Shown: in pieces, positions 1-11,826 of the stretch | Position numbering within the stretch: the stretch's first letter is position 1 | How the letters are laid out: every line of letters starts with the position of its first letter | DNA from: Krasilnikovozyma curviuscula | Taxonomy: Eukaryota > Basidiomycota > Tremellomycetes > Cystofilobasidiales > Mrakiaceae | Direction: 5' to 3' | DNA length: 64,000 bases | Assembly: GCA_014825775.1 (NCBI GenBank) | Contig: MVAQ01000041.1 | Location: 1-64,000 of the forward strand | Position numbers and translations under genes: made by a program | The notes under the pieces: generated by a model | What the model was told of the DNA's origin: nothing | What the model saw: the letters and a program-made list of their open reading frames with translations, nothing else | Database searches by the model: none

Positions 1-376
1 AAAAAAAAAAGAGAAAAGACACAGCCCTACTAGTAAGGAGTCACTGTGACAGTGGCGACCCCAATTCAGTCGCGCGATCCTCTTCAAACGAACATCTCAC
101 GTTCTTCTATATCTGTAAGGGCAATGCATTGAATGGATATATCTCTTCTGAAGGACTGTATCTGTGAAAAAATCAGGTCAGAGCGAGAAGAATTGGGAGA
201 AAACTTGGGTCAGCACAGGATTTTCTATTCAGTATAAAGGGGGTCGATCAGCAGCAAGCTTGTCTGAACTCAACGGTCAATCCCCCCCTCTCTCTCCTTT
301 CAAATTTTACTTAAAGCCAACCTCAACCGTTCTCTCTCTCTCTCTCTCTCTCCAAATCCTAGCCTCACCAATCAAA
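1..376 (+). promoter_or_regulatory. Upstream region and 5' leader of the Kre9-like gene
   Basis: No coding sequence is supported here. A TATAAA box candidate lies at 233-238, about 140 bases before the start codon at 377. The leader is pyrimidine rich and carries a perfect (TC)11 run. This is consistent with a promoter and 5' UTR, but transcription start cannot be placed from sequence. Confidence 0.4.
331..352 (+). repeat. (TC)11 dinucleotide microsatellite
   Basis: Eleven uninterrupted TC units occupy the leader of the first gene, 25 bases before its ATG. CT-rich tracts are common in fungal core promoters near transcription starts. It may be length-polymorphic between strains. Confidence 0.9.
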
Positions 377-1477
377 ATGAGATTTTCAACTGCTTTCGTC
401 GCTGCCTTCGCTGCTGTTTCATCCGTCTCGGCAGTCACCTTGCAGACTCCTAGTGGATGGACTTCAACTGGTGAGTTAGAGTAATTCAAATCTCTGCTCC
501 TCTTCTTGTTGTGCTGACATCTGATTTCTCTGTAGGGCCTGATGCCATTTCATTCACGACCGTCTCAACGGATCCATCTTCGTTCGCCGTCCTGCTCATC
601 AACCAAGGTAGGTTCAGCATTCTCTCTTTGGATATTTTTTATCATATCCTCACTAATTACCTCGTATGTGCAGGCAACACTTCATTGCTTCCAAACGGAG
701 GTACGTTATCCTATTTTTGAGAAGTTTATAGGCACCGTTTTGGCTGACGCGGGACCCCTGTATTCCCTCCTTCGGCCCTCGCGTCTTTCCAGGACTCCTT
801 CTCTCTAGCAATATCTCGTCAAGCAACACTTCTTTCAGCTATACTCCTCCCTGGTAAGCTTGCTATACTCTCCTTTTGTGCCAAAACAGGGGTTCTTCTT
901 TTTTTGCACAACCTTCCCACGCCTCTATTGTTACGAGCTCTGACTCCCCTCTACGTATCTGCTTTGCAGTGCGTCTCCACTCCCCGTTGCAAGCGGATAT
1001 CAAGTCTATATCATCAAGAACTCGACTCAGTTGACGTACGTTCCACAACGTTTCTTCCAAGTTGATCGCTTCTAACTGCGAGTACCACCGTGTTTTGATT
1101 TTACCCCCCAAAATATCAGTGCGTCTCTCGCTCAGTCGGAAACGTTCAACATTACCAAGGGCACTACAACCTGTTCCACTTCCACGAGTGCCGGTGCTTC
1201 CTCGACTGGTGGAACCGCCTCCCCAACCGGAGCATCCGCGTCTGCCAGTGTGAGTAACGCGTTGCCATCTCTCATCGTCTCTTTTTGTTCATCGCTTCTA
1301 CGAGTCATGGCGTGGCGGATGCGCTGCTAGCTCATTAAGACAGTTTACTGACGTTGTCTCGGATTTCTATTGACATGACATTAGGCTACCCACGCCAGCG
1401 CTGCCAATCACTTGACCGTCTCGAACGCCTTTTCTGCTTTGGTCGTCGTCGGGGGCATCGTCGCTCTCTTCGCATAA
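377..1477 (+). CDS. GPI-anchored Ser/Thr-rich protein, Kre9/KNH-like
   Basis: Small secreted cell-wall or plasma-membrane protein. The ATG at 377 opens a signal peptide (MRFSTAFVAAFAAVSSVSA). Seven exons splice in frame: 377-470, 536-607, 674-700, 793-853, 970-1035, 1120-1249 and 1385-1477. After cleavage the protein has a Kre9/KNH-type beta-sandwich (TLQTPSGWTSTGPDAIS, then TDPSSFAVLLINQGNTS). It continues through an N-glycosylation-rich stretch and CASPLPVASGYQVYII to a Ser/Thr/Ala-rich linker. A C-terminal hydrophobic tail (FSALVVVGGIVALFA) ends at the stop, as expected for a GPI attachment signal. About 170 residues. Kre9/KNH proteins are linked to beta-1,6-glucan assembly in yeast, but most basidiomycete members of this fold have no tested role, so the wall function is inferred. 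Confidence 0.8.
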
Positions 1478-2382
1478 GAGGTATCAGAAAGTGCACTCCT
1501 CCCTCTGCTCGTCGCTGTTTCTACATCGATATGGGAGACCCATCACGCTAATATGTGCTTTGACTTGTTTTATGGACACTCGCACTTCGGTGACTTATCA
1601 CTTTTTTTGCGCACCTTTTTTTCTTTTATCTCCTACGTACGTTAACCAAAACCTTTCGTCGCTTTTCGAGCATTTGGGAATAATACCATTCTTTAATCAC
1701 TTCGCGTTGAGAATGCAAAATGAGCATGTTGAAGGACGATCGGAGGCATCAGTGCAATGCTGGAATTAATAGCTCTTCGACTTGCTTGAATTTTCTCTCA
1801 CAATAATATGTGTGGAAGTGAAGTGCTTGCCATTTGCGCATCGAGAGCGCTACATGTAAACATGACAGGCACGGCTGGGATTGTGGGGAACCTCGACTTT
1901 GCGTTACCTCCAGCTCTTCATTTCGTCAAGCCCAGCAAACTCAATGCTTCAATTTTACACCTTCCTTGCGGTTCTTGCGTTATTCTTAGACTTGGTGTGG
2001 ACGAGGTGGCGCTGCCTTCTGACCCATCCATCCCAGCTTCGCATTTGCTCCCACCCAACAACACACTGGTGTCCCCACCCGGTTTTTGGACTCACCTCAG
2101 TTTCATCGGATTTGGAGGGGCAACAACCCAAACTTGATCTGACTGTGAGCTCCCCTCTTCCCTACATCCTATCCAGACAGGTGAGTCCTTCCTGGTCGTC
2201 CCTATTACGCTCCACCCCAGTCGATCGACCCGGCGAAATGGGGGGAGAAAAACAAGTCAACGAGGAGTGTGCTGAAACCCCATCACTTTCTTTTCTCACA
2301 AACCCACTTGGTCGTCTACTTGTGCTCTCTAGCAGCTCCCAGTCCTGTCCAGTAGACGGTTGCAGAAGCTGGAGCTCGACGA
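1478..2382. other. Intergenic, glycogenin promoter and leader
   Basis: Holds the 3' end of the Kre9-like gene and the promoter of glycogenin. A reading frame stays open across 1881-2606, but it overlaps the glycogenin start in another frame, resembles no family and ends inside the glycogenin coding region. Splice-like GTGAGT and CAG signals around 2160-2220 leave room for a 5' UTR intron. No RNA gene was recognised. Confidence 0.4.
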
Positions 2383-5300
2383 ATGTCTCTTTCCGGGCCT
2401 TCGTATGCCTTCGTCACTCTCCTAACATCAGACTCATACCTGTCAGCCCGTTTTTCTTCTGCTTGATCAGCATGCTACTTTTGCTTTCGTTGAAGGTGCT
2501 GATGTGTCCACGTTTATGGCGTTTCGTGTGTGGGATCGACCTGGCCGTGTCACTCATTTTCCACCAAACCGCAGTCCAGGGGCCCTCGTTCTCGCCCACT
2601 CTCTAAGAGTACTCCATCCTTCTTCTCAGAATGAGATTCCTTTCAAACTGGTCTGCTTGGTCACTCCCGAGACCGTCAGTGCTGGGTCGATCAAGAGGCT
2701 GAGAGGCGTCTGGGATTTGGTCATTGGGGTTGAGATTCTAGAAGGCAAAGAGCTGAAGGACGGTGAAGGTCTCCAGCTATTGGGTAAGTAAAACGAGTGT
2801 TTACTATTGGGTTTATTTACTCTTCCTCAAGGCTGACACGTCCACCTTCCAATACCGCATTGTCTCATATTCGCGTCAACTTACTTTACAGGACGACCGG
2901 ATCTCCACACCACCCTTTCGAAACTTCACGCATTCAGACTGACCCCCTTCTCCAAGCTCATCTTCCTCGATGCTGATGTCTTACCTTTACGACCCATGGC
3001 CCACCTCTTTGCTCTCCCACATCCATTCTCTGCTGCTCCAGACACTGGTTGGCCTGACTGTTTCAACAGTGGCGTCATGGTATTTTCACCCGACGAAGCT
3101 GCGTTCAATGGGATGAGAAAGTTGGCGTGTGGTGATGGTGAAGGTGGGGAGATTGAAGGTAGTTTCGATGGTGGTGATCAAGGGTGAGAAGTTGTCTTAA
3201 CCTGGTCGCAGTTCATTCTGGTTCATCTTATCACTGACGCGACGATATCTATTGTTTTCTTTCTTTCTCTTCGTCTCAAAATGCTTGTCTTACTCTCAAC
3301 AACAGTGTGCTCAACCAATGGTTCAATGGAGAAGATGGTCGTCCAGCTTGGAACAGAATCAGCTTTACGTAAGTCACTTATCCCATTTACCTCACTCCTT
3401 CTAGCGCTAAGCTTAGTATCCGCCATCTGTAGTTACAACACCACTCCCACCGCTGCTTATACGTGAGTTAATTGCGAAATGATGAAAAAAAAGGCGCCAC
3501 TGACGCTATACCATCCTATCCAGTTACGCACCAGCTTATAAACACTATGGCCCCAGCATCTCTGCCGTTCACTTCATTGGTTCCAACAAGCCATGGTCTT
3601 CTCTCGAATACCGTGTCGCTCAACCACCACCGCCCAAAGATGCACCTTATGACTACACTTCTCTAGTGAACCGATGGTTTGCAATTTACGACAAGTACGT
3701 GAGACCGACAGCTAGCCAGACCGTCCGCTTCGAAGTTCCAGAAAATTTGGCTGCTTGGGATGCTGATGGTGGTGTCAGAGCTAGAGCTGGGAAGGGTATA
3801 TTGAAGCAGAAACCAAGATTGGGACTGGCAGAGCTCAAGGAGATTGCTGAGAAGGGCCAAGGGACCGTCAGCTTGACAGGCTGGGACAGCTTGGCTGCTT
3901 CTGGTCTAGGAGCGTATATGAGTTTGCCTTTGGAAGGGAGAGTCGATCTGATGCGGGCTTCAAGAATGAGGATGAAGAAATCGGTTGAAATTGTAGTACC
4001 ATCATCAGCTCCAGAACCGCCAGAACCAGAAATTCACCAGCCCACCCCAGTTCATGCCACTCATTTCACAGATTGGGACCCAGCCAAGTCAGCACCACCT
4101 TCAGCTACTGGTCCAGAGCACTACCAAATGCGTGAGCCTTTCAATCAAAACTACGAGAACGCTTGGGACGCGAAGAACAGAGGCTTTTGGGAAAACACAG
4201 GTCGTGGCTCTCAGAATTGGGAGGTTCCGAAAGACCTTCAAGACGGTCGTTATGCTCAAACGGTCGCTCCAGCCAATAGATCTTTAGTTGAAACTATCTT
4301 CCCTTGGGAAACGACTGCCGTTCGACGTACGACGACCAGAGTCTTCCCCAAAGGCGACACTCCCCCACCTGAACACTCAAAACAGCCTACACTTTCATCT
4401 AGTAAACTAAAAAAATCCCACCCTGATCTACCACCGATCCGAACTCGTCCTGAACCACCATCTTCTCAACCTCTGCGGGTGATGGGATTCGCTGAAGCCA
4501 TGGCTGGCTACAGTAATGCGTGGGACGCCGTTCCTTCGATTCAACGATACGCAAACAGACTCTCAGGACGTCCCAGTACGTCAGCAGATCTCGCTGACAG
4601 CGTAACGAATGGCCAAGCTACTCCTGTCGCTAGAAGGGGTAGAACAGGAGGAAGAGGCTTCAGCAGGAACGCGAACCAAGATCACAGTAGAGATGGCGCT
4701 GATGGTGATGACGAAGGAAATGAGACAGATGAGAGCTCCGAAGGTGAACCTGAAAGCACACCTCATATTTCTCATCGTGATGGAAGGGGTCCACCTGGTG
4801 GTGGAGTAGGTGGTGGATTCTCCGGAGGCGGAGGAGGCCACTCTTCTGGTGGACATTACCGTGGTTCAGAAAGAGCTAGTGGTGGTGGATCGGGAAGTGG
4901 TTCCTCAAGTCGTGGTCTACACTCCAGAGGAGGCTCAGACCATTACGGAAATCAACGATCTTCTTTAACTTTCACCACAGGATCGGCCGATGAAGTCGTA
5001 CAGACCGATGAAGTCCCTCATTCGGAGGTTGGCACACAAACTCCACCTGGCTACCGACTGAGTTTGGCTGACCTGAAGGACCTCGCACCAGATCAAGCAC
5101 CTTCCCAATCCGCCGAGAGCACCCCTGTAGCCGTTGACGAGTTCGAGAAAACTTCTGGCGACTACTTCCAAGGCGCTGCGACTTCGGGTCCCAAAGCTGG
5201 AAGTGACCTCAACAAGATCTCTGGCAGATACCTCTTTTCCCGTCCCATGGCAAGACACTCGTCTTCTTCGGACAGCGGAATATCGAGTGAGTCTGCTAAG

Positions 5301-5511
5301 ACTCCAGAGGAGCGACCACATCTTCCCGTCAAGACCAGGCCAACATCCACTCGTCATTGGGGTGAGTACATCTGATGACTTCTTCATATTCGATTTTTAC
5401 CTACTCACGCCCTATCTGAAACTAGACAACTCTACCGAAATTTCGGTGATAAAAGAACATACAACTCAGGTCTTAAATCGTTTCTTGAAATCTCCTGAAA
5501 TGGTGAACTGA
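2383..5511 (+). CDS. Glycogenin, glycosyltransferase family 8
   Basis: Self-glucosylating starter of glycogen synthesis; transfers glucose from UDP-glucose to its own tyrosine, then primes glycogen synthase. The ATG at 2383 gives MSLSGPSYAFVTLLTSDSYL, spliced (intron 2442-2574) to PGALVLAHSLRVLHP, the classical GT8 N-terminus. Later exons (2575-2783, 2892-3183, 3306-3368, 3433-3462, 3524-5361) carry the metal-binding DxD in FLDADVLPL, the NSGVMVF segment, DQGVLNQWF and HFIGSNKPW. After about residue 270 comes a long low-complexity tail with two NAWD motifs (YENAWDAKNRGFW and YSNAWDAVPSIQRYANRL); the second resembles the glycogen-synthase-binding element of family members. A Gly/Ser-rich block lies at about 4790-4930. 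The last intron is ambiguous: splicing 5362-5425 ends the protein at 5511, while reading through stops at 5375. Total is about 700-750 residues, roughly twice animal glycogenin. Identity is secure; the C-terminus is less so. Confidence 0.9.
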
Positions 5512-5749
5512 ACGAAAATTCACGTTTTAAAAATTAAAAGTTCTTTTACGTACATAGAATGTAGCTCTTATTTTAGCCAACTGTTGCCAGCAGATTAATA
5601 TACTTTTCAGATACTCTTTCGTGTGGTAGTAGACGCTAGATGAGATGGGGTATTGCGAATTCATTGCGAGTTGGATATCACAACATGCGACAGGATACAA
5701 GATGGGCCGAAACGATTGACCCGAGAAAAGGGAAAAAAGGGCTCTCTGA

Positions 5750-8700
5750 TTACTTTGAGAATTCGTCAATCTCTCCCTTGTCAGGCTTGATCAGAAGGAC
5801 CTGGCCGTCTACTTCGCCCAATCCAACCATTAACTCGTTCTGTCAAAGAGAGCTGATGTCAGTACTGCATACATAGCCATAGAGAAAAATAAGGGGCCGC
5901 TCACTGGATGGAATGCCATTGCATTCATCCAAGGAGCATACGGTCGAGGATGAAGTGGAACCGGCTTGTGAACGGGTATAGTTTTGGTAGAGACCTTTCG
6001 AGGAGTAAAAGACTGGAGATGGTGAATATTCAGAAGCTGTATTCGCTGTTGGTAGCTGGAATGGGTTGTTGGCATGGACACGCTGAGGATAAAGCTTTCA
6101 GTCAGCGCCGAGGGGATAAATGATCGACTAGTCGCGGAAGACTTACGATGCGATCAACGACGCGTGCTGGTGGACAGCCATCGAGGACATGCCTCCCTGC
6201 TGAAGTCGAACTTCAGACACCGGAACATTTGAGTTACGAACATCCCATACACAACATTCTCCGTCCATGCTGATGGTGAAAGCTCAATGTCAGTGGAAAT
6301 TCACGGCTGATGATCAAAAAGAATATTTACCTTGCGGTAACTAGCGTATTTCCATTTCTCTGAACAGTCACGTTCTGAACCCAAGTACGGTGCTTTCTCC
6401 ACTCGTTCGCCAACGAGTCTGCTTCTCCCATTCGGGTGTCAAATTGGCGGACTGAGCCATCACCAAATCCAGCAAATAACCATGAGGGGTTGGTCTGTTC
6501 GGACGAAAGAGAAGTCACACAGCTATCTCCTTGGGTGAGCATATCCTGAAAATTGATCATGCAGTTAGGACTTCGTTTATTCTTACCCAAAAGGATAGCA
6601 CTAACCATGATTGGAAGCTCGCGGTGAGCATCCCACACTCGTACAACATGAGAATCACCACCAACATTCAGTCTACCCTCCAATTGATTCCAGTTGGTAA
6701 CAATACCACTAGGATGAGAGCTTGGAGTGAAAATGCTGAGTCCGCGGAAAGCAGCTGCTAGTTCGAACTCGTCTGGTGAGTCGTAATTACGGTATATGCG
6801 GATGTTCCCCTCAGCTGCCAGAGTGAAAGATGGTCAGGCGCTGTTGAGGAAATTTTAAGCTTATAAGCAACTTACTAGAAGCAGTAAGCATCAAACCCGT
6901 CTCGTTAACGTATTCAACACTCGTTACTACACCGGAGAGTTTGCCATTAGAGAAGCGATTCAGTAGCGACTTGGTCTTCCAGTCCCACACCCTGGAGATT
7001 TGACAAGTAGTCAGTGATAAGTCACTGCTCAAACAATAGTACTGCTTACGAGACAAAGTTCTTGGTATCTGTTACAGCGACATGAGACTCAAAAGGGTGG
7101 AAAACCATCTTCATTGGCCATTGCTCGTTGTCAAATTGAGCTATGATTTTATTCCAAGGATGCTCAGCTTTTCAAAGAGAAAAAATGAAAGTGATGAGTG
7201 TAGGGTGGTAAAAGGTAGAAGGCAAACAAGCAGGGCAGACTCACGTGCAGACTTCCTAGACTTCACGTTCAGATTAGTAGTGTAGTCGGCATCGAGTTTC
7301 TGGCTCTGAATGGCAGTATCAACTACCATCTGCTCATTCCTCTGCCGTCTCCAAATCTGTTCATTGTAAGCAACGGATCCTGCTTCATCTGCCTCAGTTT
7401 GCTATGCCGTCACATTAAACAAAAGTTAGAATAGGCCCGGTCACCAACAGGAAGACAGAGGAGCTGACCTTCATCTGAGGTTCCTGATAGTACTCCAAAC
7501 TGAAGTCGAAATATTTACTCCGCAGAGGGAGAATGTCATCTTTTACCCCGTTCGCAATCAGTCCAATTCCTAATTCGCCAGCTCTCGGGCGCTGTGCCTC
7601 AGCTCCTCCGCCAGCCTCAGAATGAGCCAACCTTCTGATTCTGAGGCGCTCCATATCCTCTTGTACCAGTGCTTCGATGACTTCTTGTGGTGTGCATGGC
7701 GGGAAAGGCGATTTTTCTGAAGCTTCTCGGCGAGGGGACGCATCGCGAACCGGTTCTGTGAACGCTCTGACGTAAGGGGGACGATACTGAGCAGTTCTAA
7801 CAGATGATGCAGCATGGTTGAGAGCTGGAGAAGACGAACTAGCGATGACGTTGGACTCTAGCTCTGAGGGTTCAGGTGGGGAAGAGGAAGGGGTTGCAAT
7901 GCCAGCCATCGTCATCAATCTGGCAGCTATAGAAGAGGTGCGAGAAATTCCGCTATGAGTTTGGAGATTAGGTGGTATTGCTGACAGAGGGGTTGATGGA
8001 ACAGAAGACGATGTATCACTATGACTCCCGTTGGTGTAGGCGTTGGATGGGGTTGTTGACGAAGCCATGGTGGAAGATCGAGGTGGAGTTGGCTTGAGGT
8101 AAGGGTGATTCGGCCGAATGGTAGATCCATCGGCGTACAAGAAGGCTGAATTGAGGAGAAGAGCTGTGATGTAGTCGATCACTGTACAGGCCATCGATGA
8201 CACTTCATCGTACGGGTCCACTGAGAGCTCGAGCAGCGCAACAAAGACAGTATGACAGCTAGAGAGCAGCATGCAGTCTTCATCAAATGAGATGTCTTCT
8301 TCTCCTCTCCTGGAGTCCGCCAGTGGAAGGTTCATCCAATTGCGAAGAGCCGTGGAGGATGCTTCAGCAGCGACGGCTGCGAGTTCAGGTTTACCAATTG
8401 CTGTGAGTCTCTTCTCATCTTCATCCTGCCAGTAGATCCAAGCTGCAGCAAGGAACCAACCTCTCCACTCTCGGACCACGCACGACAGGACGACAATGAT
8501 CTCCTTCCGCACCAACGGAGACGCATCGTCCTTCGTAGCAATGACGGTTGCCAAAGCAATCTTGATTTCTGTCTCGAACTGTTGTCTCTCGGAGTAGTTC
8601 AACTGGCATCCAGATCCGCCTCCTCCTTTCGAATTCTCGTCTGTACTTCCAGACGCTCCGAGGAAAGTTCCCAGAGCGTACAAGACGGCCGCTCGAACTT

Positions 8701-11168
8701 CGACAGCATCGTCTCTGAGCAGCTCACATAGTGCGTATGGAGCGTTAAGTTCCAAACCGATGGATTTGGCGTCGTCAAATCCTGCCCAGAGTTGAGCGAT
8801 GCAGAGAGGAGCCCATTGTCGGAGGAGATAGTCATCGTCTTTCATTCGATGTAGACAAGATTGGAAGACATCCGTTCCCAAGCAGGCTTGTTGACCGGCT
8901 CTATGTGACCGACAGAAGATAGACAGAATAAAAGCACACATGGCATAGTGTTCCGAATCGTTGGGAATGACCAAAGGCTGAGTTCCAGGCGTGGTTGCAG
9001 ACGAGTATGGTGAGAGAATGGATGAGAAATAGGTAAAACCAGAGTCCTTCAACAGATCAATCTGACAGGATTGATCGATCGCCAAGATTCTGGCCCAGAT
9101 GAAGATGAGGACGGGTTTGAGTTCGAAAGCTGGGGACTGAAGAAGTCGTTGGACATATGGAAAGATACCGATTTCGAGAGCTTGGTGAACTGCCCAGGGG
9201 CCCAAGTCGACAAACTTGGACAGGTGAATAAGAGCTGATGTTCGATGCGCCTGCGACAGCAGGACTTGGAGTACTATAGGAAGCTGATCTGGTGGTTGTC
9301 TTGAGCCTTCTTGGAATAATGCTGTCAATTCATCGTGCTTGTTTCCTCCGTTCATGACAACGGGCTTGCCATTTAGGACTGGCTTTCCAGGTGGACAAAT
9401 AGGCTTCACTGGAGCTGAGATACCACTGTTGAACAGCCAGATATGAAGGGCGGTAAGGTGCTCGACGTAGAAAGTTGAAGGTTGATATTTGTAATAGAAG
9501 GGAGGAAGTGATGGATCTTCTTGATACGCCTGAGCCTTCAGAAGATCTGGAAGTTGTACTAGAACGCCTTCGACAGCTGTGTCCCACGAAGCCCAAAGAT
9601 GATGTTGATGGGTTGGTGGAAGGGTGGGAGAACTTCGCGGCGTGCAACCGTAAGTCCTCATTACTCGCTCAGCGAGAAGATAATTCCTAAACAGCGCTGC
9701 TAGAAGCAAGTCCTGCCTGAAAAGCCGACGGAATGTTTCCTTTGGGAACATCAACCAGGCGATGGTATCTGTCACTGAAGTAAAGATCCAATTCAGCTCT
9801 CCCAGCGGTGTTTTTCTATCCTTCAAGTCACCTGGGATCTTTAAGACTTCTTCCAATGACCATCGTGGTCTTGGTACTGTTGAACCAGGTAACGGAGGAC
9901 CTTTGAGTGGATCTTGGAGGACGAAATACCGAAGGGCGATTTCGATTGGAGTAGTAAGACAACATGTAAACAGATCCGCTGGAAGATCAGGATTCATTGG
10001 AAGAACTTCATCGGCACCACAAGCTGCGAGTTGGATACAGTCTCTCATGAGCGCCGGCTGACCGGTCGGTGTGGATGTGCCAGAGGAAGTTGGGCCATTG
10101 CCGTTCGTTGGACGGGGGTAGCCTGCGTCGGCATCCCGACGATCAGCCCATCTGTTGAAGTTATTGATGATATGACCTGAGGAAGAACAGTCCCACACAA
10201 AGATACAAGGGCTAGCAAAAGAAAAGTGAGAGGTATACCACAGAACAGTTTTCCGTTCCTAACTGACCTGCCTAACCACTCTTGTAAATCGAACAACGAA
10301 ACTGGAATATACTGAGTATAGCTCTTATTGAAAACCCAGATTTCACCACTTGGAGTTGGAGCAGGTACCTGCGTAGTCAAGAGCAGCAAGCTGGTTAGTA
10401 AGTTAACGTGGCAGCAATTGGTGCGAAAGGACCATAAACGTACACCATGACCATTATAATAGAACAACACCCTCTCCTCCTTCGCAAGCTTCCTCAGACC
10501 GGTGCAGAGCTTCTTGGTATCTTCGAATGCTGGATCAAGGTACTGGCAGAGTTGGCGTGCCAAACGCAGGAGATCAGCGATGAGCGAAACAAGCTATGAG
10601 TGTACAAAAAAGTGACTCACAAGCTTGTATCGAACCTAGATAATAATTAACCACGGGAGGACGTATTAGAGAAAATAAGGATGGCCAATGTGAAGCTCTT
10701 CGATGCTCACCTTTTGACTAAGAGTTTCAAATTGCTTTTGTAAATTTTTCCCAATCTCCTCTAATGCTTTATCCGGTCTCATCCCAGTAGGGTCCACCCA
10801 ACACTCTAACTTAGCACATGGTTTCGTCTTGACAATATCTGGTGGGTCGACTGAGATGTTGAGACAAACGACCAACGCAGCGGCGTGCGTCTTCAACCTG
10901 CTTTTCAGTCGCCAGGAGAGTGGAGCTACAGCAGAATAAGCAAGAGATTAACCTTCTGATACCTTTTTACAGATGTAAAATATATGAGCAGCAATGGTAG
11001 AAGAAGAAACTTACCTGCGTGACCGGGACCTTTGGGATTTCCGCCGGTCAAGTGCCTCTTTGCAGTCCACTGAGGTAACACTGGCTGCATCCCGCTGTCC
11101 TCTTCATCATCTTCTAGTAGGATTCCACCTTCTCCATGTAGGAGTTCAGGGTGATACTGATGCTCCAT
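5750..11168 (-). CDS. KOG1: Raptor/Kog1, TORC1 scaffold subunit
   Basis: Substrate-recruiting scaffold of TOR complex 1, which couples nutrients to growth. The start ATG (11166-11168) gives [15 protein letters not shown]. Following exons carry the raptor N-terminal caspase-like region: [67 protein letters not shown] and [13 protein letters not shown]. One large exon (7415-10198) holds [33 protein letters not shown] and the HEAT-like middle. From 7400 downward several small exons encode the C-terminal WD40 propeller ([43 protein letters not shown]). The last intron (5840-5904) joins MAFHP to [14 protein letters not shown]; the stop is at 5750. The caspase fold of raptor is non-proteolytic in characterised members. 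The start lies 658 bases from CSN2 on the other strand. Well over 1,200 residues, as expected. Confidence 0.95.
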
Positions 11169-11826
11169 GCTCGAAGAGAATTGATTTGGGAAAGGAGGAG
11201 AAAGCTTTCAACACTTTCACCTCACAAGCAGTGATTCTCCAGCAAAAGATGCTTCAAAGAACTGCAGAATTGGGTATTCAAGGACAAGAAGAAGATGAAC
11301 AAGGGCGGAACAAATCTCGATTAGCTGAGCTTGAGAATGATAACAAGACAGGAAAGCGGGATCTCTCACAAGTGCTAAAAAGTAGATAGGGAACAAACTC
11401 TCCCACTTTCCCCTGAGACACAGGGCTACTAGCAAATCTTTGATCACTAAGGTTGAGGTCCCTAGCCAAGTCTTATCGAGGGAAATAATCGACCTTGGGT
11501 GGGGTGTGAGGGGAGGATCGTTCGCGGCGAGAGATTGGCAGTGGAGATTCGTACTCAGTAGGGTAGGTACAGTAAAAATATTACTGCAACGCTCGGCAGA
11601 ATATTCATAAGGCTAGAAAAATGTTGGTTAAGCCCTTTTCTTTGTAAGTAAAACCTGCAAAATAGATCTGCCTCTACGATATCACCGTCTCCCAGTTCAG
11701 CTTTCAACCATCAAGAGCTCACCACCCTAGAGGAAGCTCTGACTCTAATCCAGTCCAACCGGAAAACTGGGGAACTGGAGGCCACGTTTCTCATACGTCT
11801 GCTGACAAGTTTCTGATTCAAGCAAC
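11169..11826. promoter_or_regulatory. Divergent promoter between Raptor and CSN2
   Basis: Shared upstream region of two head-to-head genes. Short open frames on both strands (10994-11389 plus, 11217-11447 minus) have no family resemblance and overlap one another. The CSN2 leader and perhaps its first intron begin near the right end. No TATA box or RNA gene stands out. Confidence 0.4.

Noticed and set aside
1881..2606. 241-codon open frame upstream of and overlapping glycogenin
   Set aside because: No family resemblance, and it overlaps the clearly coding glycogenin start in another frame. Most likely a chance open frame in the 5' leader.
5527..5769. 80-codon minus-strand open frame below the Raptor stop
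   Set aside because: It reads mostly through AT-rich 3' sequence past the end of Raptor and has no splice link or motif.
10994..11389. 131-codon plus-strand open frame at the Raptor/CSN2 promoter
   Set aside because: It overlaps the Raptor first exon antisense and has no motif.
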